The position numbers and the translations under genes were made by a program. The notes under the pieces were generated by a model. The model ran no database searches, was not told the DNA's origin, and saw only the letters and a program-made list of their open reading frames with translations. Shown here one piece after another: positions 25,310-35,246 of a DNA stretch of 64,000 nucleotides. Numbering within the stretch: the stretch's first letter is position 1; every line of letters starts with the position of its first letter. Source of the stretch: Roseovarius bejariae (GTDB lineage Bacteria > Pseudomonadota > Alphaproteobacteria > Rhodobacterales > Rhodobacteraceae); NCBI RefSeq assembly GCF_009669325.1, contig NZ_SZWE01000001.1:2175501-2239500 (forward strand), in the 5' to 3' direction.

Positions 25310-26683
25310 TCAACAATTCGGCACGTTCACCGCAAGCCCGCCGAGCGAGGTTTCCTTGTATTTCTCGCTCATGTCCGCGCCGGTCTGGCGCATGGTCTCG
25401 ATACAGGCATCCAGCGGGACAAGGTGGGTGCCGTCGCCGCGCAGCGCCAGCGAGGCGGCGGAGACCGCCTTGATCGCGCCCAAGCCGTTGCGTTCGATGC
25501 AGGGCACCTGCACCAGCCCTTTGACCGGGTCGCAGGTCATGCCCAAGTGATGCTCAAGCGCGATTTCGGCGGCGTTTTCGATTTGCGCGGGCGTGCCGCC
25601 CAGCACGGCGGCCAAGCCCGCTGCGCCCATCGCCGAGGCGCTGCCGACTTCGGCCTGACAGCCCGCTTCGGCGCCCGAGATCGAGGCGTTGTATTTCACC
25701 AGCCCGCCGATGGCAGAGGCCGTCAGGAGGAAATCCTCGATCTGGGCCTCGGACGCGCCCGGCACGTGTTCCAGCCAGTACTTGATCACCGCCGGCACCA
25801 CGCCCGCCGCTCCGTTGGTGGGGGCGGTCACGACCTGTCCGCCGGCGGCGTTTTCCTCGTTCACCGCCATGGCGTAGAGGCTGATCCAGTCGTTGATCTT
25901 GTGCGGCGCTTGCAGGTTGGTGCCGCGTTCGGCCAAGAGGGCATCGCGGATGCCTTTGGCGCGGCGGCGCACCATGAGGCCGCCGGGCAATTCGCCCTCG
26001 GTGTGCATGCCGCGCTCGATGCAGCCATCCATCACCTCCCAGATGCGCGCCACGCCCGAGCGCAGGTTTTCCGGCCCGCCGCGGGAATGTTCGTTGGCCT
26101 TTTTCATCTGGGCGATGGACTTGCCGGAGGTTTCGGCCATCTCCAGCATCTCGACCGCGGATTTGAAGGGGTAGGGCACCGGATCGCCCTCGTCGGTGTT
26201 GCGGCCTTGGGCCAGTTCGCCTTCGGTCATCACGAAGCCGCCGCCGATGGAGTAATAGGTTTCCTGCAGGATCACGTCGCCCTGTGCGTCGGTGGCCATC
26301 AGGATCATGCCGTTGGCGTGGCCCGGCAGGTTGGGGCCGAAATCGAAGGTCAGGTCATCCTTGGGGTGAAACTGCAATTCCGGCAGGCCGGAGGGGCGGA
26401 CGGTGTGGGTTTCGCGGATCTGGGCCAGCGTTTCCTCGGCCTTGTCGTGGTCGTAGGTGTCGGGCAGGAAGCCCGCGAGGCCAAGGATGGTGGCGCGGTC
26501 GGTGGCGTGGCCGACGCCGGTAAAGGCCAGCGACCCGTGCAGGGAGCCGCGCAACCCGTGCGCCTCGAAGGGGGCGGCGCGCATCTTGTCGAGGAAACGC
26601 GCGGCGGCGACCATGGGGCCCATGGTGTGCGAAGACGACGGGCCGATGCCCACTTTGAACATCTCGAAGACAGACAGAAACAT
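25310..26683 (-). CDS. sdaA: L-serine ammonia-lyase (iron-sulfur, single chain)
   Basis: 457 aa from the ATG at 26683 ([20 protein letters not shown]). The beta-domain motif [13 protein letters not shown] is at 12-24. The alpha-domain stretches [20 protein letters not shown] and [16 protein letters not shown] carry the conserved 4Fe-4S cysteines, and the C-terminal VPNC cysteine is the tail ligand of this family. Converts L-serine to pyruvate and ammonia. It starts on the stop of the GST gene (TGATG). With soxBDAG nearby it would finish a sarcosine-glycine-serine-pyruvate route (inference). Confidence 0.96.
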   Translation of the reverse strand: MFLSVFEMFKVGIGPSSSHTMGPMVAAARFLDKMRAAPFEAHGLRGSLHGSLAFTGVGHATDRATILGLAGFLPDTYDHDKAEETLAQIRETHTVRPSGLPELQFHPKDDLTFDFGPNLPGHANGMILMATDAQGDVILQETYYSIGGGFVMTEGELAQGRNTDEGDPVPYPFKSAVEMLEMAETSGKSIAQMKKANEHSRGGPENLRSGVARIWEVMDGCIERGMHTEGELPGGLMVRRRAKGIRDALLAERGTNLQAPHKINDWISLYAMAVNEENAAGGQVVTAPTNGAAGVVPAVIKYWLEHVPGASEAQIEDFLLTASAIGGLVKYNASISGAEAGCQAEVGSASAMGAAGLAAVLGGTPAQIENAAEIALEHHLGMTCDPVKGLVQVPCIERNGLGAIKAVSAASLALRGDGTHLVPLDACIETMRQTGADMSEKYKETSLGGLAVNVPNC

Positions 26684-27393
26684 CAGGTCGCGCTCCCTTC
26701 CGGTGGGGTGGCAAGTTGCGGGTCGGTAAAGGGCCGTGGCCCCAGCCCTTCGGCCCTTATGGCGGCAATGGCCGCTTTCGATTGGTCCAATCGCGTCGCC
26801 ATGGCGTGCAACTGCGGCCAATCGGAGAGGGTGAACCACCCCGCGCCGCCGTGGGGCCGTGGATAGAGGGCCATCCAGCGCAGCAGGCAGGCAAGGTAGA
26901 GGTCCAGGGCCGAGAGGGCCTGTGCACAGAACCAAGGATGGGTCTTTGCGGCCTCGGTTTCAAGCATGTCGAGGTAGCGCGGCAGGGTGTCTTGTACGTG
27001 GCGGCGCAGGGTGGCCTGTGCTGTCGCATCCGTGCCGATGTATTGATCGGGGTAGAAGGTGATGCGCAGCGCGGGGTGCAGGGTGTTCGACAGGAAGAAC
27101 AGCCATGACAGGAAACGCGCGCGATGCGGGCTGTCGTCGGCCGGGGCCAGCGCCCCGTGCCGGTCGGCCAGCCAAAGCAGGATCGCGGCGGTTTCGAACA
27201 TCGGGCCATCGGGGGTTTCCAGTGCCGGAATCAACCCGTTGGGATTGAGGGCACGATAGGCGGGCGATTTTTGCGCCTGTGCCGCGCGGTTCACCAGTGC
27301 CGTGTCATAGGGCAGGCCGAGAGTGTCCAGCGCCAGCCGGATCACCAGCGAGGCGTTGTCAGGGGCATAGTGCAGGATGTAGCGCGCTTCCAT
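26683..27393 (-). CDS. glutathione S-transferase family protein
   Basis: 236 aa from ATG 27393 (MEARYILHYAPDNASLVIRLAL). The N-terminal thioredoxin-like domain (residues 1-80) has the GST motif ALNPNGLIPALETPDGPMFETAAIL containing the cis-proline and the glutathione gamma-glutamyl site. The C-terminal all-helical domain includes SALDLYLACLLRWM. A serine near residue 15 could be the catalytic residue. Precedes and overlaps sdaA on the minus strand. Confidence 0.88.
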   Translation of the reverse strand: MEARYILHYAPDNASLVIRLALDTLGLPYDTALVNRAAQAQKSPAYRALNPNGLIPALETPDGPMFETAAILLWLADRHGALAPADDSPHRARFLSWLFFLSNTLHPALRITFYPDQYIGTDATAQATLRRHVQDTLPRYLDMLETEAAKTHPWFCAQALSALDLYLACLLRWMALYPRPHGGAGWFTLSDWPQLHAMATRLDQSKAAIAAIRAEGLGPRPFTDPQLATPPEGSAT

Positions 27394-27540
27394 GCGGGCG
27401 ACCCTATCGCCTGTTGCGGGCAATTCCAGCCGGAAAGCGACGATGCCGCGGACGGAAACGGGCAATTGGCGGGTTTTGCCCCCTCGCACCCGGCGGGCAA
27501 CTTGCTTATAAGCACATCAAACATCTGGGGAGTCGTTGCC

Positions 27541-28329
27541 ATGTCCGGAGATTTGTCGCCTATCGACAAGGCCAAGTTCGTCGCCGCCAAACGGTCGGTC
27601 GATTACGTTGAAGACGGAATGCGCGTGGGTCTTGGGACCGGCAGCACCGCCGCGTGGATGGTGCGTTGCCTTGGTGAGTTGGTCCGCGAGGAAGGCTTGA
27701 AAATCAAGGGCGTGCCCACCTCCACCCGCACCGCCGAATTGGCCCGTGAGGTCGGGATCGAGGTTGTTAGCCTCGACGAGGCGCGGTGGCTGGATGTGAC
27801 CATCGACGGCGCCGATGAGTTCGACGGCAACCTGAACCTGATCAAGGGCGGCGGTGGCGCGCTTTTGCAGGAAAAGATCGTGGCCACGGCAAGCGACCAG
27901 ATGATCGTGATTGCCGATGTCGGCAAGGAGGTCGAGACACTGGGCAATTTCCCGTTGCCGGTGGAGGTGATCCCCTTTGGCTGGCAAACCACCAAGTCGC
28001 TGATCGAGGAAATGCTTGTTTCCATGGATGTATTGGGCCGCGATGCGACCCTGCGGATGAATGGTGAGCGGCCCTTCGTGACCGACGAGGGCAATTACAT
28101 CCTCGATCTGCATCTGGGCCGGATCGGCAATGCCAACCAGATGGCGATGGTGCTCAACCAGATGCCGGGCGTGGTTGAAAACGGGCTGTTCATTGATATC
28201 TGCGACGTGGTGATCCTTGGTTATGGTGACGGACGGGTAGAGACCCGCGACATCAACGAGGGCACGGTGCAGGAAGATCGGCTGGATTTCGTGGAAAGCG
28301 ATAACCTGTTTACCGATCTTGGGGATTGA
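27541..28329 (+). CDS. rpiA: ribose-5-phosphate isomerase A
   Basis: 262 aa from ATG 27541, with GGGGAG at about 27526. RpiA motifs: GLGTGSTAAW (phosphate loop), DVTIDGADEFDGNLNLIKGGGGAL (catalytic aspartates) and LIVEEMLVSM-like helix. Interconverts ribose-5-P and ribulose-5-P in the pentose phosphate pathway. gor follows after 22 bp, so NADPH-linked sugar and glutathione metabolism share an operon. Confidence 0.97.
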   Translation: MSGDLSPIDKAKFVAAKRSVDYVEDGMRVGLGTGSTAAWMVRCLGELVREEGLKIKGVPTSTRTAELAREVGIEVVSLDEARWLDVTIDGADEFDGNLNLIKGGGGALLQEKIVATASDQMIVIADVGKEVETLGNFPLPVEVIPFGWQTTKSLIEEMLVSMDVLGRDATLRMNGERPFVTDEGNYILDLHLGRIGNANQMAMVLNQMPGVVENGLFIDICDVVILGYGDGRVETRDINEGTVQEDRLDFVESDNLFTDLGD

Positions 28330-28351
28330 GGCCGAATTCAAAGGGGCAGGC

Positions 28352-29707
28352 ATGGCGTTCGACTACGACCTTTTCGTGATTGGTGGCGGCTCGGGCGGGG
28401 TGCGGGCCGCGCGGGTGGCCGCGCAAGGCGGGGCCAAGGTGGCCCTCGCCGAGGAAGACAAATACGGCGGCACCTGTGTGCAGCGGGGCTGTGTGCCCAA
28501 GAAGCTGATGGTTTTTGCCAGCGAGTTTCCCGGCGCGATTGACGATGCGCAGGAATACGGCTGGACCGTGCATGCCGGCGGCTTCGACTGGGCCGGATTC
28601 CGGGGCAAGCTCGAGGCGGAACTGGCGCGTCTGGAAGGCGTTTATCGCAACATCCTGGGCAATGCCGGGGTCGAGAGTTACGACGCGCGCGCCGTGGTGG
28701 CCAATGCGCATACCGTGGAGCTTTCGACGGGCGAACGGTTTACCGCCAAGCATATTCTTGTCGCCACGGGCGGCTGGCCGGTGAAGCCCGAGTTGCCCGG
28801 GGCGGACCATGCGATCACCAGCAACGAGATTTTCCATCTGGAGACCCTGCCCACCTCGATCCTGATCGTTGGCGGCGGCTATATTGCCTGTGAGTTCGCG
28901 GGCATCCTGAACGGTCTGGGTGTCGAGGTGACGCAGTATTACCGCGGTGCGCAAATCCTGCGTGGCTTCGATGAAGAGGCTCGGGGGTTGATCTCGGAAG
29001 AGATGATCCAGAATGGCGTGGACCTGCATCTTGGGACCAACATCATCGAGATGACCGAAGTCGAGGGCGGTTTCCGCGTGAAATCGACCAACGGGGATGA
29101 GCGGGTGTTCGAACAGGTGATGTTCGCCACGGGCCGCTCACCCAATACCGAGGGGCTTGGCCTTGAGGAGGCCGGTGTGAAACTGGGCCGCAAGGGCGAG
29201 GTCATGGTGGATGAATACAGCCAGACCAGCGTTCCGTCGATCTATGCCATCGGTGATGTCACCGACCGGGTGAACCTGACCCCGGTGGCGATCCGCGAGG
29301 GCATGGCCTTTGTCGAGACGGTGTTCAACGGCAACCCGACGCCGGTGGATCACGCCCTGATCCCCACCGCGATTTTCACGCAGCCCGAGATGGGCACCGT
29401 GGGCCTGAGCGAGGAAGAGGCGCGCGAACAGGAGGAAATCGAGGTGTATGCGACATCGTTCCGACCGATGCAGACCTCATTCGTGGGGCGGCCTGACCGG
29501 GTGTTGATGAAGCTGATCGTCAGCAAGGCCAGCCGCAAGGTTCTGGGCTGTCATATCGTCGCGCCCGGCGCGGGCGAGATGATTCAACTGGCGGGGATCG
29601 CGGTCAAGATGGGCGCCACGAAAGAGGACTTTGACCGTACCGTGGCGGTGCATCCCACCATGTCGGAAGAAATCGTCACCATGCGGGAGCCTGCACGCAC
29701 CGCTTGA
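28352..29707 (+). CDS. gor: glutathione-disulfide reductase
   Basis: 451 aa flavoprotein. FAD motif VIGGGSGGVRAAR at 9-21, redox-active disulfide C42/C47 in GGTCVQRGCVPKK, NADP-binding GGGYIACEFAG with downstream basic residues, second FAD stretch YAIGDVTDRVNLTPVA, and the C-terminal active-site HPTMSEE contributed to the partner subunit. Keeps the glutathione pool reduced with NADPH. ATG at 28352 follows AAGGGG. Confidence 0.97.
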   Translation: MAFDYDLFVIGGGSGGVRAARVAAQGGAKVALAEEDKYGGTCVQRGCVPKKLMVFASEFPGAIDDAQEYGWTVHAGGFDWAGFRGKLEAELARLEGVYRNILGNAGVESYDARAVVANAHTVELSTGERFTAKHILVATGGWPVKPELPGADHAITSNEIFHLETLPTSILIVGGGYIACEFAGILNGLGVEVTQYYRGAQILRGFDEEARGLISEEMIQNGVDLHLGTNIIEMTEVEGGFRVKSTNGDERVFEQVMFATGRSPNTEGLGLEEAGVKLGRKGEVMVDEYSQTSVPSIYAIGDVTDRVNLTPVAIREGMAFVETVFNGNPTPVDHALIPTAIFTQPEMGTVGLSEEEAREQEEIEVYATSFRPMQTSFVGRPDRVLMKLIVSKASRKVLGCHIVAPGAGEMIQLAGIAVKMGATKEDFDRTVAVHPTMSEEIVTMREPARTA

Positions 29708-29776
29708 TTTTTTGCCTGTGCTGCACAGGTTATGGATAGCGTCCGTTTGAGACGGCACAACAAGGGAAGAGTTTAT

Positions 29777-30946
29777 ATGGCTGGACAGTCTGGCGGCCCA
29801 TGGGGCGGCGGCGGAAATTCAGGCGGCGGCGGGGATGATGGCCGCCGCGGCAATAACGGAGGGGGCGGGCGACGCCCCAACGACGGCCCGCCGCAGATGC
29901 CCGAGATCGACGAGCTTGTAAAAAAAGGTCAGGACCAGTTGCGCGTGCTCATGGGTGGGCGCGGCGGCGGTGGCGGCCGTGGCGGTGAAGGCGGCGGAGG
30001 CCCGTCGTTTGGGCGTGGCAGCATACTTCTGGGTGTTTTGATTGCTGTCGTCTTGTGGGCCGCGGCCAGCTTTTACACCGTGAAGCCCGAAGAGCAGTCG
30101 GTCGAGCTGCTGCTTGGTAAGGAATACGCAACCGGCAATCCGGGTCTGAACTTTGCGCCTTGGCCGTTCGTGACTTATGACGTGATCAACGTCACATCGG
30201 AACGCACCGAGGATATCGGCATCAGCCGTGGAGGCGATGGCCTGATGCTGACCACTGATGCGAATATCGTCGATATCGACTTTCAGGTGGTTTGGAACAT
30301 CAACGATCCCTCCAAGCTTCTTTTCAACATCCGCGATCCGCAGCTGACGGTGCAGGCCGTGTCCGAATCGGTCATGCGTGAGATCATCGCGGCGACCAAC
30401 CTTGCGCCGATCCTGAACCGGGATCGGGGGATCATCGCCGATACCGCGCGGGAAAATATCCAGGCGACGCTGGACGACTATGAAAGCGGCATCAATATCG
30501 TACGGGTGAACCTTGATACCGCCGACCCGCCGCGCGAGGTGATCGACGCCTTCCGCGAGGTGCAGGCCGCCGAACAGGAACGTGACCGTCTGCAACGTCA
30601 GGCCGATGCCTATGCCAACCGCGTTCTGGCCGAGGCCCGCGGTGAAGCTGCACAGGTGATCGAGGATTCCGAGGCGTATCGCGCCCGCGTGGTCAACGAA
30701 GCCATCGGTGAAGCCAGCCGCTTCGTGGCGGTGGCGCAGGAATTCAACCGCGCCCCCGAAGTCACGCAGCGCCGTCTGTACCTTGAAACGATCGAGCGGA
30801 CGCTTGGCCAGCTTGACAAGGTGCTGATCGATGAAACCAGCGGCGCCACCCAAGGTGGTCAGGGCGTTGTGCCCTACCTGCCGCTCAATGAACTGCGCCG
30901 CGGTGGCGGTGCGTCCTCCAACACCAGCAACGGGGGCTCGAACTGA
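29777..30946 (+). CDS. hflK: FtsH protease activity modulator HflK
   Basis: 389 aa. A long glycine-rich N-terminal tail (residues 1-85, GGGGNSGGGG and similar) precedes one membrane helix (ILLGVLIAVVLWAAASFYTV). A SPFH/band-7 domain follows (NVTSERTEDIGISRGGDGLMLTTDANIVDID), then a coiled coil (QAAEQERDRLQRQADAYANRVLAEARGEA region) and a low-complexity end. HflK and HflC form the membrane cage around FtsH. Its stop overlaps the hflC start (TGATG). Confidence 0.96.
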   Translation: MAGQSGGPWGGGGNSGGGGDDGRRGNNGGGGRRPNDGPPQMPEIDELVKKGQDQLRVLMGGRGGGGGRGGEGGGGPSFGRGSILLGVLIAVVLWAAASFYTVKPEEQSVELLLGKEYATGNPGLNFAPWPFVTYDVINVTSERTEDIGISRGGDGLMLTTDANIVDIDFQVVWNINDPSKLLFNIRDPQLTVQAVSESVMREIIAATNLAPILNRDRGIIADTARENIQATLDDYESGINIVRVNLDTADPPREVIDAFREVQAAEQERDRLQRQADAYANRVLAEARGEAAQVIEDSEAYRARVVNEAIGEASRFVAVAQEFNRAPEVTQRRLYLETIERTLGQLDKVLIDETSGATQGGQGVVPYLPLNELRRGGGASSNTSNGGSN

Positions 30947-31995
30947 TGCGTAAATCCGCACTTCTCTTGCCGGTCGCGGTGGTCGCCGTCATCGGCCTGC
31001 TGTCGTCGATCTTCATCGTGGATGAGCGCGAAAAGGCGCTTGTCCTGCAATTCGGCCAGATCCGTCAGGTGGTCGAGGAACCGGGCCTTGGGTTCAAGAT
31101 CCCGGTCATTCAGGAGGTCGTGAAATACGACGATCGTATCCTGTCGTTCGACACGGACACGATCGAGGTCACGCCGTCGGATGATCGCCGCCTCGTGGTG
31201 GACGCTTTCGCGCGGTATCGCATCTCGGATGTGGTGCAGTTCCGTCAGGCCGTGGGCGTCGGTGGTATCCGTGCCGCAGAAGATCGCCTTTCGTCGATCC
31301 TGAACGCGCAGATCCGCGAGGTTTTGGGTGAGAACGAGGTCACGTCGGACACGATCCTGTCGCCGCAACGGGGCGATCTGGCCCGCCGTATTCGTGCCAA
31401 TGCCCGCGACAGTGCGGAAAGCCTTGGGTTGGCCATCGTGGACGTGCGGTTGAAGCAGACCAACCTGCCGCAGCAGAACCTTGACGCCACCTTTGCCCGG
31501 ATGCGCGCCGAGCGTGAACGCGAGGCGGCGGATGAGATCGCTCGTGGTAACGAGGCCGCGCAGCGTGTGCGCGCCGCCGCCGACCGGACGGTTGTCGAGA
31601 CCGTATCCAAGGCGGAACGCGAGGCCGAGATCACCCGGGGTGAGGCGGATGCCGAACGGAACCGGATTTATGCCGAAGCCTTCGGGAACAACCCCGAGTT
31701 CTTCGCCTTCTACCGGTCCCTGACGGCGCTGGAACGGTCCCTGCAAGGACAGAACTCGACTCTCGTCTTCTCGCCGGACAGCGAGTTCCTGGCCGAATTG
31801 TTCAGCTCGATCCGCGCGGATGGCCTGCGGGAAGTAGCGATTGACGATATCGACATCGACCGCCTGCGTGAAATGGCGCCCGATCTTGAAATCTCGCCTG
31901 ACCTTCCGGAACTGGAACGCCAGCGACTTGAAGAAGAAGGCGCCGCCGAGGAGGCCGGACAAGATCAGGGCACAGGGACCGAGGCGACCAATTGA
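30946..31995 (+). CDS. hflC: FtsH protease activity modulator HflC
   Basis: 349 aa. N-terminal membrane helix (SALLLPVAVVAVIGLLSSIF), band-7 domain starting DEREKALVLQFGQIRQVVEEPGLG, coiled coil (ERAADEIARGNEAAQRV-like) and an acidic C-terminus (EEEGAAEEAGQDQGTGTEATN, longer than E. coli HflC). Partner of HflK. Its stop overlaps the next start as TTGA. Confidence 0.96.
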   Translation: MRKSALLLPVAVVAVIGLLSSIFIVDEREKALVLQFGQIRQVVEEPGLGFKIPVIQEVVKYDDRILSFDTDTIEVTPSDDRRLVVDAFARYRISDVVQFRQAVGVGGIRAAEDRLSSILNAQIREVLGENEVTSDTILSPQRGDLARRIRANARDSAESLGLAIVDVRLKQTNLPQQNLDATFARMRAEREREAADEIARGNEAAQRVRAAADRTVVETVSKAEREAEITRGEADAERNRIYAEAFGNNPEFFAFYRSLTALERSLQGQNSTLVFSPDSEFLAELFSSIRADGLREVAIDDIDIDRLREMAPDLEISPDLPELERQRLEEEGAAEEAGQDQGTGTEATN

Positions 31996-32189
31996 TCGAG
32001 ACGGCGCTTCTGGCCCTTGGGCTGGTATTGATCGTGGAGGGGCTGGTCTATGCGCTGGCCCCTTCGATCATTGAGCAACTGCTTGTGGCCTTGCAGGCCC
32101 TGAGCGAGGACCAGCGCCGGTTTTTCGGCTTGGCCTGTCTGGCGATTGGAACCGTGATGGTCTGGGCCGCCAAGACACTGGGCGCTTGA
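31992..32189 (+). CDS. DUF2065 family membrane protein
   Basis: 65 aa with two membrane helices (LLALGLVLIVEGLVYALAP and FFGLACLAIGTVMVWAAKTL) and an RRFFGL linker, the usual DUF2065 layout. The start is TTG at 31992 within the hflC stop (TTGA), so translation is coupled. DUF2065 genes commonly follow hflKC in proteobacteria; function unknown. Confidence 0.85.
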   Translation: MIETALLALGLVLIVEGLVYALAPSIIEQLLVALQALSEDQRRFFGLACLAIGTVMVWAAKTLGA

Positions 32190-32334
32190 TTAACGGGTCA
32201 CAAGCGGTTCACATGCACGTGACACCATGTTGCGTTGTTTTGCGATCCGAGATGGCGACCTTACATGCCATACATGGATCGCTCGGGGGCTGGAGACCCG
32301 GCGACATATTCGGACACAGGCAAGGAGATCCAAG

Positions 32335-33798
32335 GTGACAGCCAAATCCGTAGCACTCAACCAAGACAGGTCCGGGATCATGCGGGCGTTTTACCTGACG
32401 GTTCTGACCGCGATGCTTATCGTGGCGCAGGCCATGGTGGCGCAGGCCCGGGAAAGCTTTTCCGATCTGGCCGACAAGGTCAGTCCGGCAGTGGTGAATA
32501 TCACCACATCAACCGTGGTGGCGCAGGGGGCGGGCCCCTCGCCCATCGTGCCCGAGGGGTCGCCCTTCGAAGATTTTTTCCGCGAATTCCGTGACCGCAG
32601 TGGTCAGGGGGACCGTCCGCGCCGGACCTCGGCGCTGGGCTCGGGCTTCGTGATCAGCGAGGACGGTTACGTGGTGACCAACAACCACGTTATCGAATCC
32701 GCCGATGAAATCATCATCGAGTTTTTCTCGGGTAAGGAGTTGGAGGCCGAGGTTGTCGGCACTGACCCCAAGACCGACATTGCGCTTTTGAAGGTCGAGG
32801 CCGAGGAGCCGCTGCCCTATGTCAGCTTTGGCGACAGCGATACCGCCCGCGTAGGCGATTGGGTGATGGCCATGGGCAACCCGCTGGGACAAGGATTCTC
32901 GGTGTCTGCCGGGATCGTTTCGGCCCGTAACCGGGCCCTGAGCGGCACCTATGACGACTATATACAGACCGACGCGGCGATTAACCGGGGCAACTCGGGT
33001 GGGCCGCTGTTCAATATGGACGCGCAGGTGATCGGCGTGAACACGGCGATCCTGTCGCCGACTGGTGGCTCGATCGGGATCGGGTTCTCGATGGCCTCGA
33101 ACGTGGTGACCCGTGTGGTCGACCAGCTCAAGGAATACGGCGAAACGCGCCGTGGTTGGCTTGGTGTGCGCATTCAGGACGTGACCGATGACGTGGCCGA
33201 GGCCATGGGCCTTGAAGAGGTGCGCGGCGCGCTTGTCACGGACGTTCCCGAAGGTCCCGCCGCCGAGGCCGGTATGGAATCGGGTGACGTGATCCTGTCT
33301 TTTGACGGCCAGAAGGTGGACGACACCCGGGGCCTTGTGCGCCAGGTGGGCAACACGCAAGTCGGCAAGACCGTCCGCGTGGTGGTGTTCCGTGAAGGCA
33401 AGACCCAAACCCTCAAGGTGACGCTTGGCCGCCGTGAGGCCGCCGAAGCCGCCGTGCCCGCCGCACAGCCGGGTGGGGAACCCGAGGCGTCGGAATCGGC
33501 ACTGCTTGGCATGACCGTCAGCACCCTGACCGAGGAACTGCGTGGTCAGCTTGATCTGGGCGACGAGGCGACGGGCCTTGTGGTCACGGATGTCGATAAC
33601 CTGTCGGAAGCCTATGAAAAAGGGCTGCGCGCCGGGGATCTGATCACCGAGGCGGGCCAGCAGAAGGTCAACTCGATCGGGGACTTCGAGGATCGCATCG
33701 CCGATGCCGAAGACGCCGGCCGCAAATCCATCCTGCTTCTGGTGCGTCGTGCCGGCGAGCCGCGCTTCGTGGCGCTGCCGCTGGATAGCGAAGACTGA
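32335..33798 (+). CDS. degP: DegP/DegQ-family periplasmic serine endoprotease
   Basis: 487 aa from the GTG at 32335, chosen because AAGGAG lies 7 nt upstream; an inner ATG at 32380 is an alternative. A signal segment (MRAFYLTVLTAMLIVAQAMVAQA) is followed by the protease domain with H118 (TNNHVIE), D148 (KTDIALLK) and S221 (RGNSGGPL), all in place. Two PDZ domains follow (WLGVRIQDVT; ALLGMTVSTL). Degrades and refolds damaged envelope proteins. Fourth gene of the hflKC cluster, consistent with envelope quality control. Confidence 0.95.
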   Translation: MTAKSVALNQDRSGIMRAFYLTVLTAMLIVAQAMVAQARESFSDLADKVSPAVVNITTSTVVAQGAGPSPIVPEGSPFEDFFREFRDRSGQGDRPRRTSALGSGFVISEDGYVVTNNHVIESADEIIIEFFSGKELEAEVVGTDPKTDIALLKVEAEEPLPYVSFGDSDTARVGDWVMAMGNPLGQGFSVSAGIVSARNRALSGTYDDYIQTDAAINRGNSGGPLFNMDAQVIGVNTAILSPTGGSIGIGFSMASNVVTRVVDQLKEYGETRRGWLGVRIQDVTDDVAEAMGLEEVRGALVTDVPEGPAAEAGMESGDVILSFDGQKVDDTRGLVRQVGNTQVGKTVRVVVFREGKTQTLKVTLGRREAAEAAVPAAQPGGEPEASESALLGMTVSTLTEELRGQLDLGDEATGLVVTDVDNLSEAYEKGLRAGDLITEAGQQKVNSIGDFEDRIADAEDAGRKSILLLVRRAGEPRFVALPLDSED

Positions 33799-33823
33799 GA
33801 CGCATTTGTGCAATGACCAAAAA

Positions 33824-33849
33824 GGGCGCCTTTCGGGGCGCCCTTTTTT
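33824..33849 (+). terminator. strong rho-independent terminator after degP
   Basis: GGGCGCC-TTTCGG-GGCGCCC stem flanked by AAAAA on the left and TTTTTT at 33844-33849. Both sides allow it to work in either direction, but it suits the hflKC-degP operon. Confidence 0.9.
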
Positions 33850-33931
33850 ATGCCGCTGCGCGGAGGTCTGTTGCGTGACCGGGCAATATCGGTTTGAAAG
33901 ACGGCAAAAGGATCACTGAGGATCGCCCGAG

Positions 33932-34306
33932 ATGACCACATGGATCACCGTTTGTGACACTTGTAAGCGCGAGGATTGGAGCGCCGAAACCCATGCCCGC
34001 ACCCATGGCGAAGATCTGGCCGAACTGGTGGAACGTGTGGCCGAGGGACGGGACGTAAAGACCCGCCGGGTGTCTTGCCTGATGGGCTGTACGCATGGCT
34101 GTAACGTCGCGATTCAGGCAAGTGGCAAGCTGGCCTATACGCTTGGGCGGTTCGAACCGGGCGAAGAGGCCGCGCAGGCCATCGTGGACTATGCCGAGAT
34201 GCACGCCCAAAGCGACACGGGCCGGGTGCCGTTCCGCGAATGGCCGCAGGGGGTAAAGGGGCATTTCGTGACCCGCCACCCGCCGCTGCCGGATGCCGAG
34301 GGCTGA
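33932..34306 (+). CDS. DUF1636 family protein (CobW-associated, predicted metal-binding), copy 1
   Basis: 124 aa. Cysteine motifs CDTCKR at the N-terminus and CLMGCTHGC near residue 50 resemble thioredoxin-like 2Fe-2S ferredoxins. DUF1636 genes cluster with cobalamin genes in alphaproteobacteria. It overlaps cobC by 14 bp and so belongs to the cobC-cbiB operon. A divergent paralog lies at 43853-44179 next to cobW. The exact role (cobalt or Fe-S handling) is not established. Confidence 0.85.
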   Translation: MTTWITVCDTCKREDWSAETHARTHGEDLAELVERVAEGRDVKTRRVSCLMGCTHGCNVAIQASGKLAYTLGRFEPGEEAAQAIVDYAEMHAQSDTGRVPFREWPQGVKGHFVTRHPPLPDAEG

Positions 34307-35246
34307 GGCGGTGCGGGTGCCGCGCGATCATGGCGGGGGGCTGGATGCCGCCGTGGCCGACTATGGCGGGGGGCGCGAAGACTGGATTGACCTGTCGACG
34401 GGTATCAACCCGGTGCCGTATCCCGCACCAACGATCCCGCAGGAAGCCTGGACAGCCCTGCCAGACCGTGCCGCGCAGGATGCAGTGTTAGAAGCCGCGC
34501 GGCGGCATTGGCATGTGCCGGACGACGCGGCGATCCTGGCCGCGCCCGGGGCGTCGAGCCTGATTGCCAAGATCCCTGCGCTGGCCCCTGCGGGGCGGGT
34601 CGATATCCCTGCACCCACGTATAATGAACATGCCGCCGCTTTTGCCGCCCATGGCTGGGAGATGGGCGAGGAAGGGGCCACGGCGCGGGTGATCGTCCAT
34701 CCCAACAACCCCACGGGCCATTGGTATGCCGAGGAAACCTTTGGTGCCCCGCTGACAGTGGTCGATGAAAGCTTCGCCGATGTCTGGCCGGATCGGACCT
34801 GGGTGCACGAGGCCACGCGCCCCGGCGTGGTGGTATTGAAGAGTTTCGGCAAGTTCTGGGGGCTGGCGGGGATGCGCCTTGGCTTTGCCATCGCGACGCC
34901 TGATGTGATTGCGCAACTCGCCACGGCACTGGGGCCTTGGGCGGTGTCCGGGCCGGCATTGACGATTGGCGCGGCGGCCTTGGACGATCACGATTGGGCG
35001 GTGGACACCCGCGTGCGCCTCAATGAAGATGCCGCGCGGTTGGATGCCTTGATGATCCGCGCCGGGGCGCGGGTCGAAGGCGGGACGTCGCTGTTTCGTT
35101 TGTACGAGGTGGACGACGCAAAAACGTGGCAAGAACGCTTGGCGCGACACCATATCTGGAGCCGCGTGTTTCCCTATTCCAAGACATGGCTGCGGCTGGG
35201 CCTGCCCGCGCCGGGGCAATGGAGCCGTTTGGAGGCCGCGCTATGA
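34293..35246 (+). CDS. cobC: threonine-phosphate decarboxylase (CobC) of cobalamin synthesis
   Basis: 317 aa fold-type I PLP enzyme. Motifs: [12 protein letters not shown] (start of the family), [28 protein letters not shown], and the PLP lysine in [17 protein letters not shown]. It makes (R)-1-amino-2-propanol phosphate, the nucleotide-loop linker of cobalamin. The ATG at 34293 lies inside the DUF1636 gene; a GTG a few codons on is possible. Ends with ATGA into cbiB, the next enzyme, which attaches the linker. Named cobD in Salmonella. Confidence 0.9.
   Translation: MPRAEAVRVPRDHGGGLDAAVADYGGGREDWIDLSTGINPVPYPAPTIPQEAWTALPDRAAQDAVLEAARRHWHVPDDAAILAAPGASSLIAKIPALAPAGRVDIPAPTYNEHAAAFAAHGWEMGEEGATARVIVHPNNPTGHWYAEETFGAPLTVVDESFADVWPDRTWVHEATRPGVVVLKSFGKFWGLAGMRLGFAIATPDVIAQLATALGPWAVSGPALTIGAAALDDHDWAVDTRVRLNEDAARLDALMIRAGARVEGGTSLFRLYEVDDAKTWQERLARHHIWSRVFPYSKTWLRLGLPAPGQWSRLEAAL

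Noticed and set aside
29800..30010. GGC-rich repeat tract as a mobile or regulatory repeat
   Set aside because: It encodes the glycine-rich N-terminal tail usual in HflK.
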